DNA of 33,412 bases, from contig NZ_AKKE01000120.1 of NCBI RefSeq assembly GCF_000281975.1, positions 1-33,412 of the forward strand, written 5' to 3'. Within the stretch, counting starts at the first letter, position 1, and each line of letters begins with the position of its first letter. The notes beneath the pieces were generated by a model. That model did not search any database and was not told the DNA's origin. It saw only the letters and a list, made by a program, of their open reading frames with translations. A program made the translations under genes and the position numbers. This document shows positions 15,800-25,044 of this stretch, in pieces. Origin of the DNA: Novosphingobium sp. AP12 (GTDB lineage Bacteria > Pseudomonadota > Alphaproteobacteria > Sphingomonadales > Sphingomonadaceae).

Positions 15800-17917
15800 C
15801 TAGTTCGCAAATCGAACTTCAAATCCGAACGTGCGCGGCGGCGTGATGGTCGCGCGCGGTTCACCCAGCACGACGAAAGCGTGACCGATATACCGCTCGT
15901 TCGTCAGGTTCTTCGCGAACAGGGCCAGCGACCAGCGTTCGTCGGCAGTTCGATAGGCGAGGCGCGCATCGAAAAGATGCGCGGGGTCGCGCGAGAACGC
16001 GCGTAGTTCTCCGGGCTGGTGGAAGATGCGGCTGGTATATTCGTATTCCCCGCGGACCGTCAGCTCGGCTCCGCCCGGCATCGGGAAGCGGTTCTGGGCG
16101 CCCAGGCCGACCTTGACGTCGGGAGCCCGGTTCAACCGGTCGCCCGAATAGTCGGCGAGCGAGACCGGGTCGATGAAGCGATCGTACCGGGCATCGAGCA
16201 AGGCTGCGATCGCCGTAAGCTCAAAGCGGTCGGTAAGGTAGGCGGCGGTCTCGAGCTCGAGCCCATCGACCGTGGCGGTGGCGGCGTTTCGGACCACCAG
16301 GAAGCCCAGCGCATCGGCGGTGCGGACCTGCAGATTGCTGTAGTCGTAGTGAAAGACGGTCGCGTTGACCCGCAGGTCGCCAGCCAGCCAGTCGCTCTTG
16401 ATGCCCGCTTCATAGGCGCGCAGCGTCTCGGGTTCGAAGACATTGGGTGCCGGGTTCGTGATGAGGCTCACGGAGGTCGAACCGCCGCTCTTGAAACCCT
16501 CGGAATAGCTTGCGTAGAACAGCAGATGGCGACCGGGCCTGTAATCGACGGCCAATCGCGGCGCGACGTTGGACCAGGTCGTTTTCTGAACGGACTGCGG
16601 ATACGAATTGAACAGCGGCGGAATCTCTACCGTGAACTGCTGCAGGAACGTGAAGGCCTTCGTTTCGCGGCTCCATCGCAGGCCCGCGGAAAGCGTCAGA
16701 TTGTCGGTGAGGTGGAAGTCCGCCTGGCCGAACGCGGCATAGGCCGTGGTGCGGTTAGAGGCGTTTATGAGCTGGGTCGTGGGACTGGCAACGCCGAGCA
16801 AGCCAGTGAAGTCGAGGTATATCGGGCTGAACGTGTCGGCGGTCTCCCTGAAGTAGTAGAGCCCGGCCAGCCATTGCAGCCGGTGGCTTCCGATCGTCTG
16901 GATCCGCAGTTCCTGGCTGAACTGGGAGGTCTTGTCGTACTGCCCGAAATGGATGAGCCGTGCCGGCCCGGCATCGGTATCGATGAGGTTCTTCAGACTT
17001 GCTTCCCGGTACCCGCTGATCGACGTCAGCTGGACCCCGGCAAAATCGTAGGTGGCGTCGAAGGAAAGCCCCCAAAAATGGCGATCCTCGCGCGGGATAG
17101 CGTCGAGGGCAATGCGCTTCGGATCGAAGTCGGGTGCGAGGCTCTTGTGAACGACGACGGGCATGTCGTGATATCCGCCGTCCGCATTGAGCTGAATGTC
17201 GAGCACGCCGTTCGGTCGCCAGCGCAGCGCGCCGCGCAGGGTGAAGGTCTTCTGGGGGTCGAGGCTGCGACCGGTTCGCGTATCCTTCGTGTAGCCGTCG
17301 CGATCGCTCGCCGCGACGGCGATCTTCCCCGATAGGGTGCTGCTCAATGGACCCATGACCAGGGCCTGCGCGCCCTTGGCATCATAGTTCCCATAGCGCT
17401 CGAGCGCCTCGAACACGGTAGCCTCGCTGGGACGGCGAGTGATGACGTTGATCGCCCCGCCGGTGGCATTGCGGCCGTAAAGCGTACCCTGCGGGCCGCG
17501 AAGGACCTCGATCCGCTCGACGTCCACGAGGTCGAACAGGTTCATGTAGGGCCGCGCCAGGTAGACGCCATCGAGATAGACTCCGATCGGCGCATCCGCA
17601 CCGATCCCCAGATCGTTCTGGCCCACACCGCGTATCGATATCGGTACGGCCCCCTGCCCCTCGCCGGTGCCGATCGTGAGGCCGGGCGTGAAAGTCACGA
17701 TATCCCGCAGGTCGCGTGTGCCGCTGCGCTCCATCTGTTCGGCGGTGTAGGCCGAAATCGCCAGTGGCGTGTCCTGGATCCGTGTTTCCTGGCGGGTCGC
17801 GGTAACGATGATATCGTCGCCGGGCCGGGGGTCGGACTGGGCGAGACATGATCCGCACGTAGCCGACCAGACCAGGCCCGCCGCGGCCGCCGCACGAAGC
17901 CTCGACGTCAATGGCAT
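15800..17917 (-). CDS. TonB-dependent outer-membrane receptor
   Basis: A 705-aa receptor: signal peptide (1-26, ending LAQS), a TonB-box-like DDIIVTATR, a plug domain (about 45-160 with [20 protein letters not shown] and [11 protein letters not shown]), then a 22-strand barrel to the C-terminal FGFEVRF. This is the FecA/CirA-like type abundant in sphingomonads, where many copies take up non-siderophore substrates. It is first in the seven-gene cluster, 179 nt ahead of the exported hydrolase, and diverges from the sensor kinase gene, so the shared region 17918-18129 probably holds both promoters. Confidence 0.95.
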   Translation of the reverse strand: MPLTSRLRAAAAAGLVWSATCGSCLAQSDPRPGDDIIVTATRQETRIQDTPLAISAYTAEQMERSGTRDLRDIVTFTPGLTIGTGEGQGAVPISIRGVGQNDLGIGADAPIGVYLDGVYLARPYMNLFDLVDVERIEVLRGPQGTLYGRNATGGAINVITRRPSEATVFEALERYGNYDAKGAQALVMGPLSSTLSGKIAVAASDRDGYTKDTRTGRSLDPQKTFTLRGALRWRPNGVLDIQLNADGGYHDMPVVVHKSLAPDFDPKRIALDAIPREDRHFWGLSFDATYDFAGVQLTSISGYREASLKNLIDTDAGPARLIHFGQYDKTSQFSQELRIQTIGSHRLQWLAGLYYFRETADTFSPIYLDFTGLLGVASPTTQLINASNRTTAYAAFGQADFHLTDNLTLSAGLRWSRETKAFTFLQQFTVEIPPLFNSYPQSVQKTTWSNVAPRLAVDYRPGRHLLFYASYSEGFKSGGSTSVSLITNPAPNVFEPETLRAYEAGIKSDWLAGDLRVNATVFHYDYSNLQVRTADALGFLVVRNAATATVDGLELETAAYLTDRFELTAIAALLDARYDRFIDPVSLADYSGDRLNRAPDVKVGLGAQNRFPMPGGAELTVRGEYEYTSRIFHQPGELRAFSRDPAHLFDARLAYRTADERWSLALFAKNLTNERYIGHAFVVLGEPRATITPPRTFGFEVRFAN

Positions 17918-18129
17918 GGACGATGAGACCCTCGATTTCAGACATGCCCCACTTGCAGTCTGAGTCTATCGAAGGGCCAGTCCGGTCTCAATTCGCCTCT
18001 CGTGCGGGTTCCTTAGCTGATGGTAGTGTCGCAATCGACCATGGTCGAGGTGGTCGCTGGGCATGGCGCGGAGTAGGCTCGTGCAATTGGACCGAGCGCT
18101 CTCTTCAACGTCAGGCGCAGCGCGTGACA
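17918..18129. promoter_or_regulatory. Divergent promoter region, receptor and sensor kinase
   Basis: About 210 nt between a minus-strand TonB receptor start and the plus-strand kinase start. I see no clear sigma-70 or EcfG match and no strong palindrome. Its position makes it the likely target of the neighbouring FixJ-type regulator. Confidence 0.4.
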
Positions 18130-21060
18130 ATGACGTGGGCGTCGACGAAGATGGCGCGGAGAGATCGCTTCGAGGTACGTCCCGTGAATGCACCGCCGCC
18201 GCCTGACGCACTTGCCCCGCACTCCGATGCGGCGGCGGAAGAACCTGAACCGCGCCGGTTCCAGGATAATCTACAACGACTGACGCTCCTGCCCTCGACC
18301 TGGCAGGGGTTGGACCCCACCGCGATCGTGCAGAGCCTTCTCGATACGCTCCACAATATGCTCGAGCTCGACTTCGTCGGCCTTCGGTTCAGCGAGACGG
18401 AGCATATCTTCCTGCGAGTGGGCCAGGCTTTCGGCGCGGCCACCGGCAGGGATGACGTAGCGAAAGCGATCGAGGGCTGGTTGCAGAGCGATCCCGCAGA
18501 CCGCCCGATGCGCCTCGCAGTCGGCGGAGGCGAGCTGTCGGTGGTCGCTCTACCGCTCGGTGCAATCGCGAGCATGGGCGTCCTGCTCGCCGGGTCGCTT
18601 CGCTCCGGCTTTCCGGCCTCGAGTGATATGACAACGCTGAACATCGCCGCCATGCAAGCCAGCCTGGCCTGCCGCGAGGTCCGCGAACTCAGCGCCCGTA
18701 AGACACCTGCAGATTTCCGCGCCGAGAAGCTCTCGGGCGACGCGCTCGCGCGTAGCGAATGGGAGCTGAACCTCGCGATCAACACCATACCCGCCATGGT
18801 GTGGTCCACGACGGCCGACGGAAGACTGGACTTCTGCAACCAGCACCTCCTCGACTTCGTAGGGCTGACGTTCGAGGAGATCAGCGGCCTGGGCTTCTAC
18901 CGCATCTATCATCCCGACGACATCCCGCACGTCCTCGCCGCCTGGCAGGACATCATGGCGACGAAGCGCGGTCGCGAGGTCGAAGGCCGGATCAGGCGCG
19001 GCGACGGCACGTATCAGTGGTTCACCTTGAGGCAGAACCCCCTTCTGGACGAGGATGGCGCAGTCGTGAAATGGTACGGCGCGATCATTGACATCGACGA
19101 CCGCAAGCGCGCCGAGGATGCCTTGCGGGAAACCGAGATTGCGCTCCTGTCGAGCGAGCGGAACCTGACCCTGATCATCGACTCGCTGCCTGTCCTCATC
19201 TGGTCGGCACGGCCCGACGGCAGTGCGGACTTCATCAACAAGAGGTGGCTCGAATATGCCGGGCTTCCCGCCGAGAAGATCCTCGATTGGGGCTTCCTCG
19301 ACCTCTACCACCCCGACGACATCCCGGGCATGCTGGAGATCTGGAAACGGGATCTGGAGAATGGCAACGACACTCAGCTGAAAGGCAGGGTACTCGGGGC
19401 CGACGGGACCTATCGGTGGTTCTATTTCCGGGGAAGCAAGCTCACCGACGCGAACGGCACGGTGCGCTGGTTCGGGGCCAACGTCGACATCGATGACCTG
19501 CAGCGGGCCGAAGACGCGCTGAGAGCCGGCGAGGCCGCTCTTCAGCAAAGCGAACTCGAACTCCAGCAAATCGTCGAGACGATTCCGGCCATGGCATGGT
19601 CGGCCGGGCCGGACGGAATGCTCGAGTTCTGGAACCGGAACCTGAGCGATTTCGTGGGTCTGTCGTTCAATCAGATCGTCGGCACCGGGTTCTACCGCAT
19701 CTTCCACCCCGACGATGTCGAGCCGATGCGAGTGGCTTGGGAGAACACGCTGGCAACGAAGCAGCCGCAGGACATAGACGGCCGGATCAGGCGTGTCGAC
19801 GGCGAATATCGGTGGTTCACGCTTCGCCAGAATCCGCTGCTGGATGCTCACGGAAACGTCGTGAAATGGTATGGCATCATCATCGATATCGAGGATCGCA
19901 AGCGCGCGGAAGACGCCCTCAGGGCCAGTGAAGCCCGGCTGCAGGACAGCGAGCACCAGCTGCAGCAGATCGTCTCCTCGATCCCGGGACTGGCATGGTC
20001 GTCCGATTCCCGCGGGGCGACTACCTTCTGGAGCCAGCAGTATCTCGACTACGCAGGGTTGCGCAGCGAGGAGGTGCTGGGGTGGGGTTTCCTCGATCAC
20101 ATCCACCCCGATGATAGGGAGCACATGCTGGAAGTCTGGTCCGCCACGCTGCAGTCAGGCGCTCCGGGAGAAGCCGAGGCTCGTCTGCGCAGGGCGGACG
20201 GCCAGTTCCGCTGGTTCCTGATCCGCGCGAGCCCGTTCCATGATGCGGCCGGCAATCTCACCCAGTGGTTCGGGGTCAACGTCGACATCGAGAACCGCAA
20301 GCGTGCCGAGGAGCAACTGCGCCAGAGCCAGACCGAACTCGCCCATGTCACGCGGATGATGACCATGGACGAACTCGCCGTTTCCATCGCACACGAGGTC
20401 AACCAGCCGCTCATGGCGATCGTCACCAATGCCGGCACATGCCTGCGCTGGCTGGACGACGGACAACTCGACGTCGCCATGGCACGGGAGGCCGCCGAGC
20501 GCATCGTCCGCGACGGACACCGCGCGGGGGAGATCGTTACCAGCATCCGCGCGCTGGCGCGCAAGGCCGCACCGAGGATGGAAAGGCTCGATCTGGAAAA
20601 GGTGATCCAGGGGGTTCTGGATCTGCTGCGCGGCGAACTCCAACGCCGGGGCGTCGCTTCGAAGACAGAGTTCTCGGGAAAAGTTCCTTCGATCTACGGA
20701 GACCCGACGCAGCTTCAGCAGGTCGTCCTCAACCTCATCATGAACGGCGTCGAGGCGATGACTCAGGTCGATGAGGGTCACCGACGCCTGACCGTTCGGA
20801 CCGATGTCGCGGCGGGCCATGCGCAAGTCAGCGTTCAGGATACGGGCACCGGCCTGGACGCGGACAGCGCCGAGCGGATGTTCGAAGCCTTCTTCAGTAC
20901 CAAGCCCGAAGGTATCGGCATGGGCCTGTCGATCTGCCGCTCGATCGTGGAAGCGCATGGCGGCCGCATCCGGGCGGCGAACAGTCCTGTGCAAGGCAGC
21001 ATGTTCAGCTTCACCCTGCCATTGGTCGAAGGAGCCCTGATCCATGTCCCATCCCGCTGA
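18130..21060 (+). CDS. Soluble multi-PAS sensor histidine kinase, FixL/DctB type
   Basis: About 976 aa with no membrane segment. A GAF-like N-terminal domain (about 55-185) is followed by four PAS-PAC units (about 214-335, 347-465, 479-600, 613-735), then a dimerisation/phosphoacceptor helix with His755 in SIAHEVNQPL and an ATPase domain (N box LIMNGVEAM, G1 VQDTGTGLD, F/G2 FFSTKPEGIGMGLSI). PAS 1 and 3 share FYRI(Y/F)HPDD and WYGxIIDI; PAS 2 and 4 share WGFLD and WFGxNVDI: an ABAB duplication. Signal probably cytosolic (redox, gas or small molecule). The start is uncertain: ATG 18130 lacks a ribosome site, whereas GTG 18184 has GAGG 8 nt upstream. It overlaps the response regulator by 17 nt. 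Confidence 0.92.
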   Translation: MTWASTKMARRDRFEVRPVNAPPPPDALAPHSDAAAEEPEPRRFQDNLQRLTLLPSTWQGLDPTAIVQSLLDTLHNMLELDFVGLRFSETEHIFLRVGQAFGAATGRDDVAKAIEGWLQSDPADRPMRLAVGGGELSVVALPLGAIASMGVLLAGSLRSGFPASSDMTTLNIAAMQASLACREVRELSARKTPADFRAEKLSGDALARSEWELNLAINTIPAMVWSTTADGRLDFCNQHLLDFVGLTFEEISGLGFYRIYHPDDIPHVLAAWQDIMATKRGREVEGRIRRGDGTYQWFTLRQNPLLDEDGAVVKWYGAIIDIDDRKRAEDALRETEIALLSSERNLTLIIDSLPVLIWSARPDGSADFINKRWLEYAGLPAEKILDWGFLDLYHPDDIPGMLEIWKRDLENGNDTQLKGRVLGADGTYRWFYFRGSKLTDANGTVRWFGANVDIDDLQRAEDALRAGEAALQQSELELQQIVETIPAMAWSAGPDGMLEFWNRNLSDFVGLSFNQIVGTGFYRIFHPDDVEPMRVAWENTLATKQPQDIDGRIRRVDGEYRWFTLRQNPLLDAHGNVVKWYGIIIDIEDRKRAEDALRASEARLQDSEHQLQQIVSSIPGLAWSSDSRGATTFWSQQYLDYAGLRSEEVLGWGFLDHIHPDDREHMLEVWSATLQSGAPGEAEARLRRADGQFRWFLIRASPFHDAAGNLTQWFGVNVDIENRKRAEEQLRQSQTELAHVTRMMTMDELAVSIAHEVNQPLMAIVTNAGTCLRWLDDGQLDVAMAREAAERIVRDGHRAGEIVTSIRALARKAAPRMERLDLEKVIQGVLDLLRGELQRRGVASKTEFSGKVPSIYGDPTQLQQVVLNLIMNGVEAMTQVDEGHRRLTVRTDVAAGHAQVSVQDTGTGLDADSAERMFEAFFSTKPEGIGMGLSICRSIVEAHGGRIRAANSPVQGSMFSFTLPLVEGALIHVPSR

Positions 21061-21679
21061 GGGCGGCACGCCCGCCGTCGTGGTGATCGACGACGACCAG
21101 AGCGTGCGCGAAGCACTGCAGGGGCTTTTCCAGTCCGTAGGTCTCGTCACCCGCTGCTTCGGCTCGGTGCGCGACTATCTGGAGAGCGATCATCTGGGCA
21201 GCGCGGGGTGTGTGGTGCTGGACATAAGGCTCCCGGGGACCAGCGGCCTCGAGTTCCTGGAGACGCTTCCGCGGAGCGACCTCATGCAGTCCGTCGTCCT
21301 CATCAGCGCGCACGTCGACGTGCAGATGGCGGTGCGCGCCATGAAGGCCGGCGCGATCGACGTGCTCACCAAGCCGGTACGCGAGCAGGATCTGCTGGAG
21401 GCGGTCAATCGCGCCCTGGCGCAGGACCGGCTGAGGCGCGACGAGGCGGATCGCTGCGCCTTCATGCGGGCGCGGTACGCAACGCTGACCGAGCGCGAAC
21501 GCCAGGTCATGACGCTGGTCGCCGCGGGCCTGCTCAACAAGCAGATCGCCGCGCGGGTGGGCATCACCGAGGCGACCGTGAAGCTCCATCGCGGCCAGGC
21601 GATGCGCAAGATGGAAGCGGATTCGGTGCCGGAACTGGTGAGGATGGTGGACTTTCTGGGCGACGCGGCGCGGAAGTAG
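21044..21679 (+). CDS. FixJ-family response regulator, kinase partner
   Basis: A 211-aa regulator with a receiver domain (acidic pair in VIDDD, phosphoacceptor Asp60 in VVLDIRLP, Lys110 in LTKP) and a LuxR-type helix-turn-helix (about 140-205, TERERQVMTLVAAGLLNKQI and TVKLHRGQAMRKM). It starts inside the kinase gene (17-nt overlap), so it is the cognate partner. FixJ-type regulators activate transcription as phosphorylated dimers. Likely targets are the divergent receptor cluster and the downstream peptidase genes. Confidence 0.95.
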   Translation: MSHPAEGGTPAVVVIDDDQSVREALQGLFQSVGLVTRCFGSVRDYLESDHLGSAGCVVLDIRLPGTSGLEFLETLPRSDLMQSVVLISAHVDVQMAVRAMKAGAIDVLTKPVREQDLLEAVNRALAQDRLRRDEADRCAFMRARYATLTERERQVMTLVAAGLLNKQIAARVGITEATVKLHRGQAMRKMEADSVPELVRMVDFLGDAARK

Positions 21680-21698
21680 TGCGATCCGGCTGACGGCG

Positions 21699-22877
21699 AT
21701 GAAGATGGCGAACAAAGGGGATATGTGCGTGATCGATTTTTCCGGGCTCCAGTCGGTCAGTTCCGTGCAGGACGAATGGAAGTACCCGCAAGGTGCGGCA
21801 AACCGAAGCGGGCTGCTGCAGGTGGACAGCGCTCCCGACCACAAGCTCTACTGGGAGGAATACGGCAATCCCGAGGGCGAGCCGGTGATGTTCCTGCACG
21901 GCGGGCCGGGCGGCGCCTGCGCCCCGGTCATGGCACGCTTCTTCGACCCGGCCCGCTACCGCGTCATCCTGTTCGACCAGCGCGGCTGCGGCAAGAGCGA
22001 GCCGACGGTGGCGGGCGCGGGGCCCGAGATCGCGCTCGTCCGCAATACGACCGACCATCTGATCGAGGACATCGAAACGCTGCGCCGCGCCCTCGGAATC
22101 GCAGGCAGGATGCACGTCTTCGGCGGCAGCTGGGGCAGCACGCTCGCCCTGGTCTATGCGATCCGGCACCCGCAGAACGTCGCCTCCCTCATTCTGCGGG
22201 GCATCTTCCTCGGTGCGCCCGAAGACCTGCTCTACATGTACCAGGGCAACGCGGCATCCTTCGAGGATGCGCCCTATGCGCTGACCGAACCCGGGAGCTA
22301 CGTCACCTATCCCGACGAGTGGAAGGCGTTCGTCAAGGTCATTCCGCCGGCCGCGCGCGGCGACATGATGGGCGCCTACAAGGCGATCTTCGACATGCCC
22401 GCGCCCACCGCCGCCGACCGCGAACTGCAGCTCCGGGCCGCGCTCGCATGGTCGGTCTGGGAAGGCACGATCTCCAACATGATCCCCCACGACGACGATC
22501 CCGGAAAGTTTGGCGAGGCGCATTTCGCACTGTCGTTCGCGCAGATCGAGGCACACTATTTCGCTAACGCCCTGTTCCTCGAGCCGGACTACATAGTCCG
22601 CAACATCGAGCGGATCGCCGCGCTGGACGTCCACATCGTCCACGGCCGTTTCGACCAGATCTGCCCGCTTACGCAGGCATCGAGACTCGTCGCTGCAATG
22701 GCGGCGGCAGGCGCGGTCCCTGCGACGTTCGTCACCACCAACGCCGGGCACAGCGCCATGGAGGCGCAAACCATGCTGGCTCTCACCGCCATCATGGACG
22801 GCATTCCCCCGATCGACGGCAGACTGACGATGGAGACCCGCCCTCACCAAGGCCAGGCGGGAACGGCTCCGTCTTGA
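21699..22877 (+). CDS. Prolyl aminopeptidase-like alpha/beta hydrolase (S33), cytoplasmic
   Basis: A 392-aa S33-type hydrolase. HGGPGGACAP is the family's oxyanion motif; GGSWGS carries Ser144; HGRFDQICP supplies the Asp and NAGHSAM the His. Prolyl aminopeptidases remove N-terminal proline from peptides, but the family also hydrolyses esters and amides. The protein is longer than the usual 310-320 residues because of about 45 N-terminal and 25 C-terminal extra residues; starts at 21705 or 21723 are possible. It begins 19 nt after the regulator stop, consistent with cotranscription. Confidence 0.9.
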   Translation: MKMANKGDMCVIDFSGLQSVSSVQDEWKYPQGAANRSGLLQVDSAPDHKLYWEEYGNPEGEPVMFLHGGPGGACAPVMARFFDPARYRVILFDQRGCGKSEPTVAGAGPEIALVRNTTDHLIEDIETLRRALGIAGRMHVFGGSWGSTLALVYAIRHPQNVASLILRGIFLGAPEDLLYMYQGNAASFEDAPYALTEPGSYVTYPDEWKAFVKVIPPAARGDMMGAYKAIFDMPAPTAADRELQLRAALAWSVWEGTISNMIPHDDDPGKFGEAHFALSFAQIEAHYFANALFLEPDYIVRNIERIAALDVHIVHGRFDQICPLTQASRLVAAMAAAGAVPATFVTTNAGHSAMEAQTMLALTAIMDGIPPIDGRLTMETRPHQGQAGTAPS

Positions 22878-22911
22878 CGGGGACCGCAGTGCGTGGACGA
22901 GGACCGATCCA

Positions 22912-23886
22912 ATGACCAAAGACAAAGGCTGGACGCGCCGTTCGGCCATAACGGGCGGCGCGGCGCTGCTCGCGGGCGGCCTCGCAGGAGCGGGCAGCGC
23001 CCTGGCGAGCAAAAAGATCGTGGAAGAAGAAGGCTATCTCCCGGTTGCGGGAGGCCGGATTTACTGGCGGCGGTTCGGCCGGCTTGGCAAGACCCCGTTG
23101 CTCACCCTCCACGGCGGTCCCGGGGCCGCGCACAACTACCTGCTGTCGATGAGGGCCTTGGCCGACGAACGTCCGGTGATCCTCTACGACCAGCTTGGAT
23201 GCGGCAGGGCGGATGCCCCCACGAACGAGGGCCTCTACACGATGCAGCGTTCGGTCGACGAACTCGATGCCGTCCGCACCGCTCTGGGCCTCGAGAAGGT
23301 GATCCTTTACGGCCATTCCTGGGGCACGATCCTGGCCATCGAATACCTCTGCCAGGGACGCGGGGCCGGGGTGGAGAGACTCATTCTCGGCGGCGCCCTT
23401 GCGAGCGTGCCCCAGGCGGTGGCGGGCATGGCCCGCCTGATCGACGGGATGCCGGGCGACTACGCGGCAAAACTGCGCGCGCTGGAGCGCGAAGGCCGAA
23501 CGGCCACTCCCGAATATGCAGCGCTGGCGCAGAAGTTCTACGACAACTTCGTCATCCGAACGCCCCCCTCCCCGGACGCGCTGGCCAGCTTCGATGCCTT
23601 GTCCAAATCCATCGCATACCGGGTCATGAACGGGCAGAACGAGTTTTCCATCAGCGGCGTCATCAAGGACTGGGATCGTCGCAAGGATCTCAAAGCGATC
23701 ACGCACGCGACGCTCATCACCACCGGCGAGTTCGACGAGATTACCCTCGACTGCCACGAGACTATCCGTGACGGCCTTGGTGGACCGACCAGCCTCGTCA
23801 CCATGCGCGGCTGCTCGCACCTGACGATGTGCGAGCAGCCTGACGAATACAATGCCCTGCTAAGACGTTTCCTAAACGCGGCTTGA
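22912..23886 (+). CDS. Exported prolyl aminopeptidase-like hydrolase (Tat signal)
   Basis: A 324-aa S33-type hydrolase with a twin-arginine leader: WTRRSAITGGAALLAGG then a small-residue region ending near ALAS, so it is predicted to be exported folded to the periplasm. The catalytic core has HGGPGAAHN, Ser136 in GHSWGT, an Asp in GEFDEIT and His in GCSHLTM. It starts 34 nt after the cytoplasmic S33 gene, with AGGA 9 nt before the ATG. As with the Asp-nucleophile hydrolases, the locus has one exported and one cytoplasmic member. Its stop abuts that of the convergent regulator gene. Confidence 0.9.
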   Translation: MTKDKGWTRRSAITGGAALLAGGLAGAGSALASKKIVEEEGYLPVAGGRIYWRRFGRLGKTPLLTLHGGPGAAHNYLLSMRALADERPVILYDQLGCGRADAPTNEGLYTMQRSVDELDAVRTALGLEKVILYGHSWGTILAIEYLCQGRGAGVERLILGGALASVPQAVAGMARLIDGMPGDYAAKLRALEREGRTATPEYAALAQKFYDNFVIRTPPSPDALASFDALSKSIAYRVMNGQNEFSISGVIKDWDRRKDLKAITHATLITTGEFDEITLDCHETIRDGLGGPTSLVTMRGCSHLTMCEQPDEYNALLRRFLNAA

Positions 23887-24552
23887 TCACACGCAATTGG
23901 ATAGCGGACCGCCGTGTCTCAAATTGAGGCGATCCGCCATCAGCACAAAATCGGCAAGCGTGCGGGCGCCCATTTTGCGCATGGCCTTGCCGCGATAGAT
24001 TTTGACGGTCACTTCGCTCAGGCCGATCTCGAACGCGACCTGCTTGTTCATCTTGCCCCTGGCCACCAGACCCATCACTTCTTTCTCACGGCAAGTCAGG
24101 GTCGCCATCCGATCGCGCAGCTGTTGGGCCCTCGCCCGTTCCGCGCGTCGGGCGGCGTCTTGGGCCATCGCCGAGGCGACAGCATCCAGCATGTCCCGCT
24201 CGGCGAACGGTTTGGGCAAGAAGTCGATCGCGCCCGCTTTCACTCCGCGCACGGCCATCGGAATATCTGCGCGGCCAGTCATGAGGATGACAGGCATGAA
24301 AGCTGCTTTTCCTGCAAGCTGTTTGAGGAAGTCCAGTCCGTTCAGCCCAGGGAGAAAGACATCGAGCACGAGGCATCCGCACGAATGGTCGGGTGCAGAG
24401 GCGGCGAAATCGGCAGCGGCCCTGAAAGTGCGAACGGGATATCCCACCGACCTGAAAAGCCCGTCAAGAGCTTCGCGAATGCACGGGTCATCATCAATGA
24501 CGTGAACAGTCGCGGCGTCTGAATCTGCCGAATTTGCCGTCACGCCTTTCAT
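23887..24552 (-). CDS. Second FixJ-family response regulator
   Basis: A 221-aa regulator with receiver motifs VIDDD, Asp64 (LVLDVFLP) and Lys114 (LPKP), and a LuxR-type helix-turn-helix with TCREKEVMGLVARGKMNKQV and TVKIYRGKAMRKM. GGAGA lies 6 nt before the ATG. It is related to the 21044-21679 protein across its whole length. No kinase is adjacent on this strand, so it is either an orphan or a second output of the multi-PAS kinase. Its stop TGA (23887-23889) directly abuts the stop of the convergent peptidase gene with no intergenic base. Confidence 0.94.
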   Translation of the reverse strand: MKGVTANSADSDAATVHVIDDDPCIREALDGLFRSVGYPVRTFRAAADFAASAPDHSCGCLVLDVFLPGLNGLDFLKQLAGKAAFMPVILMTGRADIPMAVRGVKAGAIDFLPKPFAERDMLDAVASAMAQDAARRAERARAQQLRDRMATLTCREKEVMGLVARGKMNKQVAFEIGLSEVTVKIYRGKAMRKMGARTLADFVLMADRLNLRHGGPLSNCV

Positions 24553-24761
24553 GAATTCTCCGTAGGTTGCGAAGTGCCAATTTGTCCTGCAGTGACCCGG
24601 GTCAGCGGCTGGACGTCGTGGATAGCGCAGATCGTAACGGTGGGGCTTACCCAGAATAACATGCGCCAGGATAATCGATCGCAGTCACCCAAGCCATCTG
24701 GTCAAAGGTCGAGAACAATACCACTTTGGAAGTGCCAATTGAGGCTATGCGAGAGCAAATC

Positions 24762-24793
24762 AGCGGGGAGTCTGATGAAATCGCTTCCCCGCT
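24762..24793. repeat. Inverted repeat AGCGGGGA / TCCCCGCT
   Basis: Perfect 8-bp arms around a 16-nt loop, ending 13 nt before copy B of the dispersed repeat. It could be an end of a small mobile relic or an RNA hairpin; there is no U-tract that would mark a terminator. Confidence 0.45.
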
Positions 24794-24804
24794 AGACATA
24801 TAAG

Positions 24805-24865
24805 CTGCCCTGATTCCAGACGTTCGCAAGACCCAATCCGCTCCCTGAAACTGCACATTCGTTCA
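24805..24865. repeat. Dispersed intergenic repeat, copy B
   Basis: Core GCCCTGATTCCAGACGTTCG differs from copy A at two positions over 20 nt. The rest of the element is more diverged, ending ACATTCGTTCA. Confidence 0.6.
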
Positions 24866-25007
24866 CGAACACCGACGTTCTCGCTATGGAGCCGCCGTCG
24901 ACGCCCTCTCCAAGACTAGGGGCAACAATGCGCATTGCTGGTAAACGAGGCGGCCTCGGGAGCGGCTATTTCGACGTCGACTATCACTTGCCGAAAGAAA
25001 GAGATAG

Positions 25008-25031
25008 GCGGCCATCGTCATCGATGGCCGC
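25008..25031 (-). terminator. Intrinsic terminator of the MFS gene
   Basis: A perfect 10-bp stem GCGGCCATCG / CGATGGCCGC with a 4-nt loop, 13 nt past the MFS stop. On the minus strand it is followed by CTATCTCTTTCTTTC, a T-rich tail typical of factor-independent termination. Confidence 0.75.
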
Positions 25032-25044
25032 GGCATCCGATCGC

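Larger units (their letters stand above)
24553..25044. other. Intergenic stretch with hairpin, repeat copy and terminator
   Basis: No convincing gene in about 490 nt. It contains an 8-bp inverted repeat (24762-24793), copy B of the dispersed repeat (24805-24865) and the terminator of the MFS gene (25008-25031). The 24560-24760 part should include the promoter of the regulator starting at 24552, but no match to a known consensus is obvious. Confidence 0.55.

Noticed and set aside
16019..17335. Long plus-strand frame opposite the TonB receptor
   Set aside because: Antisense shadow; no domain, and the receptor has complete plug and barrel motifs.
18550..20124. Minus-strand frame of 524 codons opposite the sensor kinase
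   Set aside because: Antisense shadow generated by the repeated PAS sequence; the kinase has all catalytic boxes.
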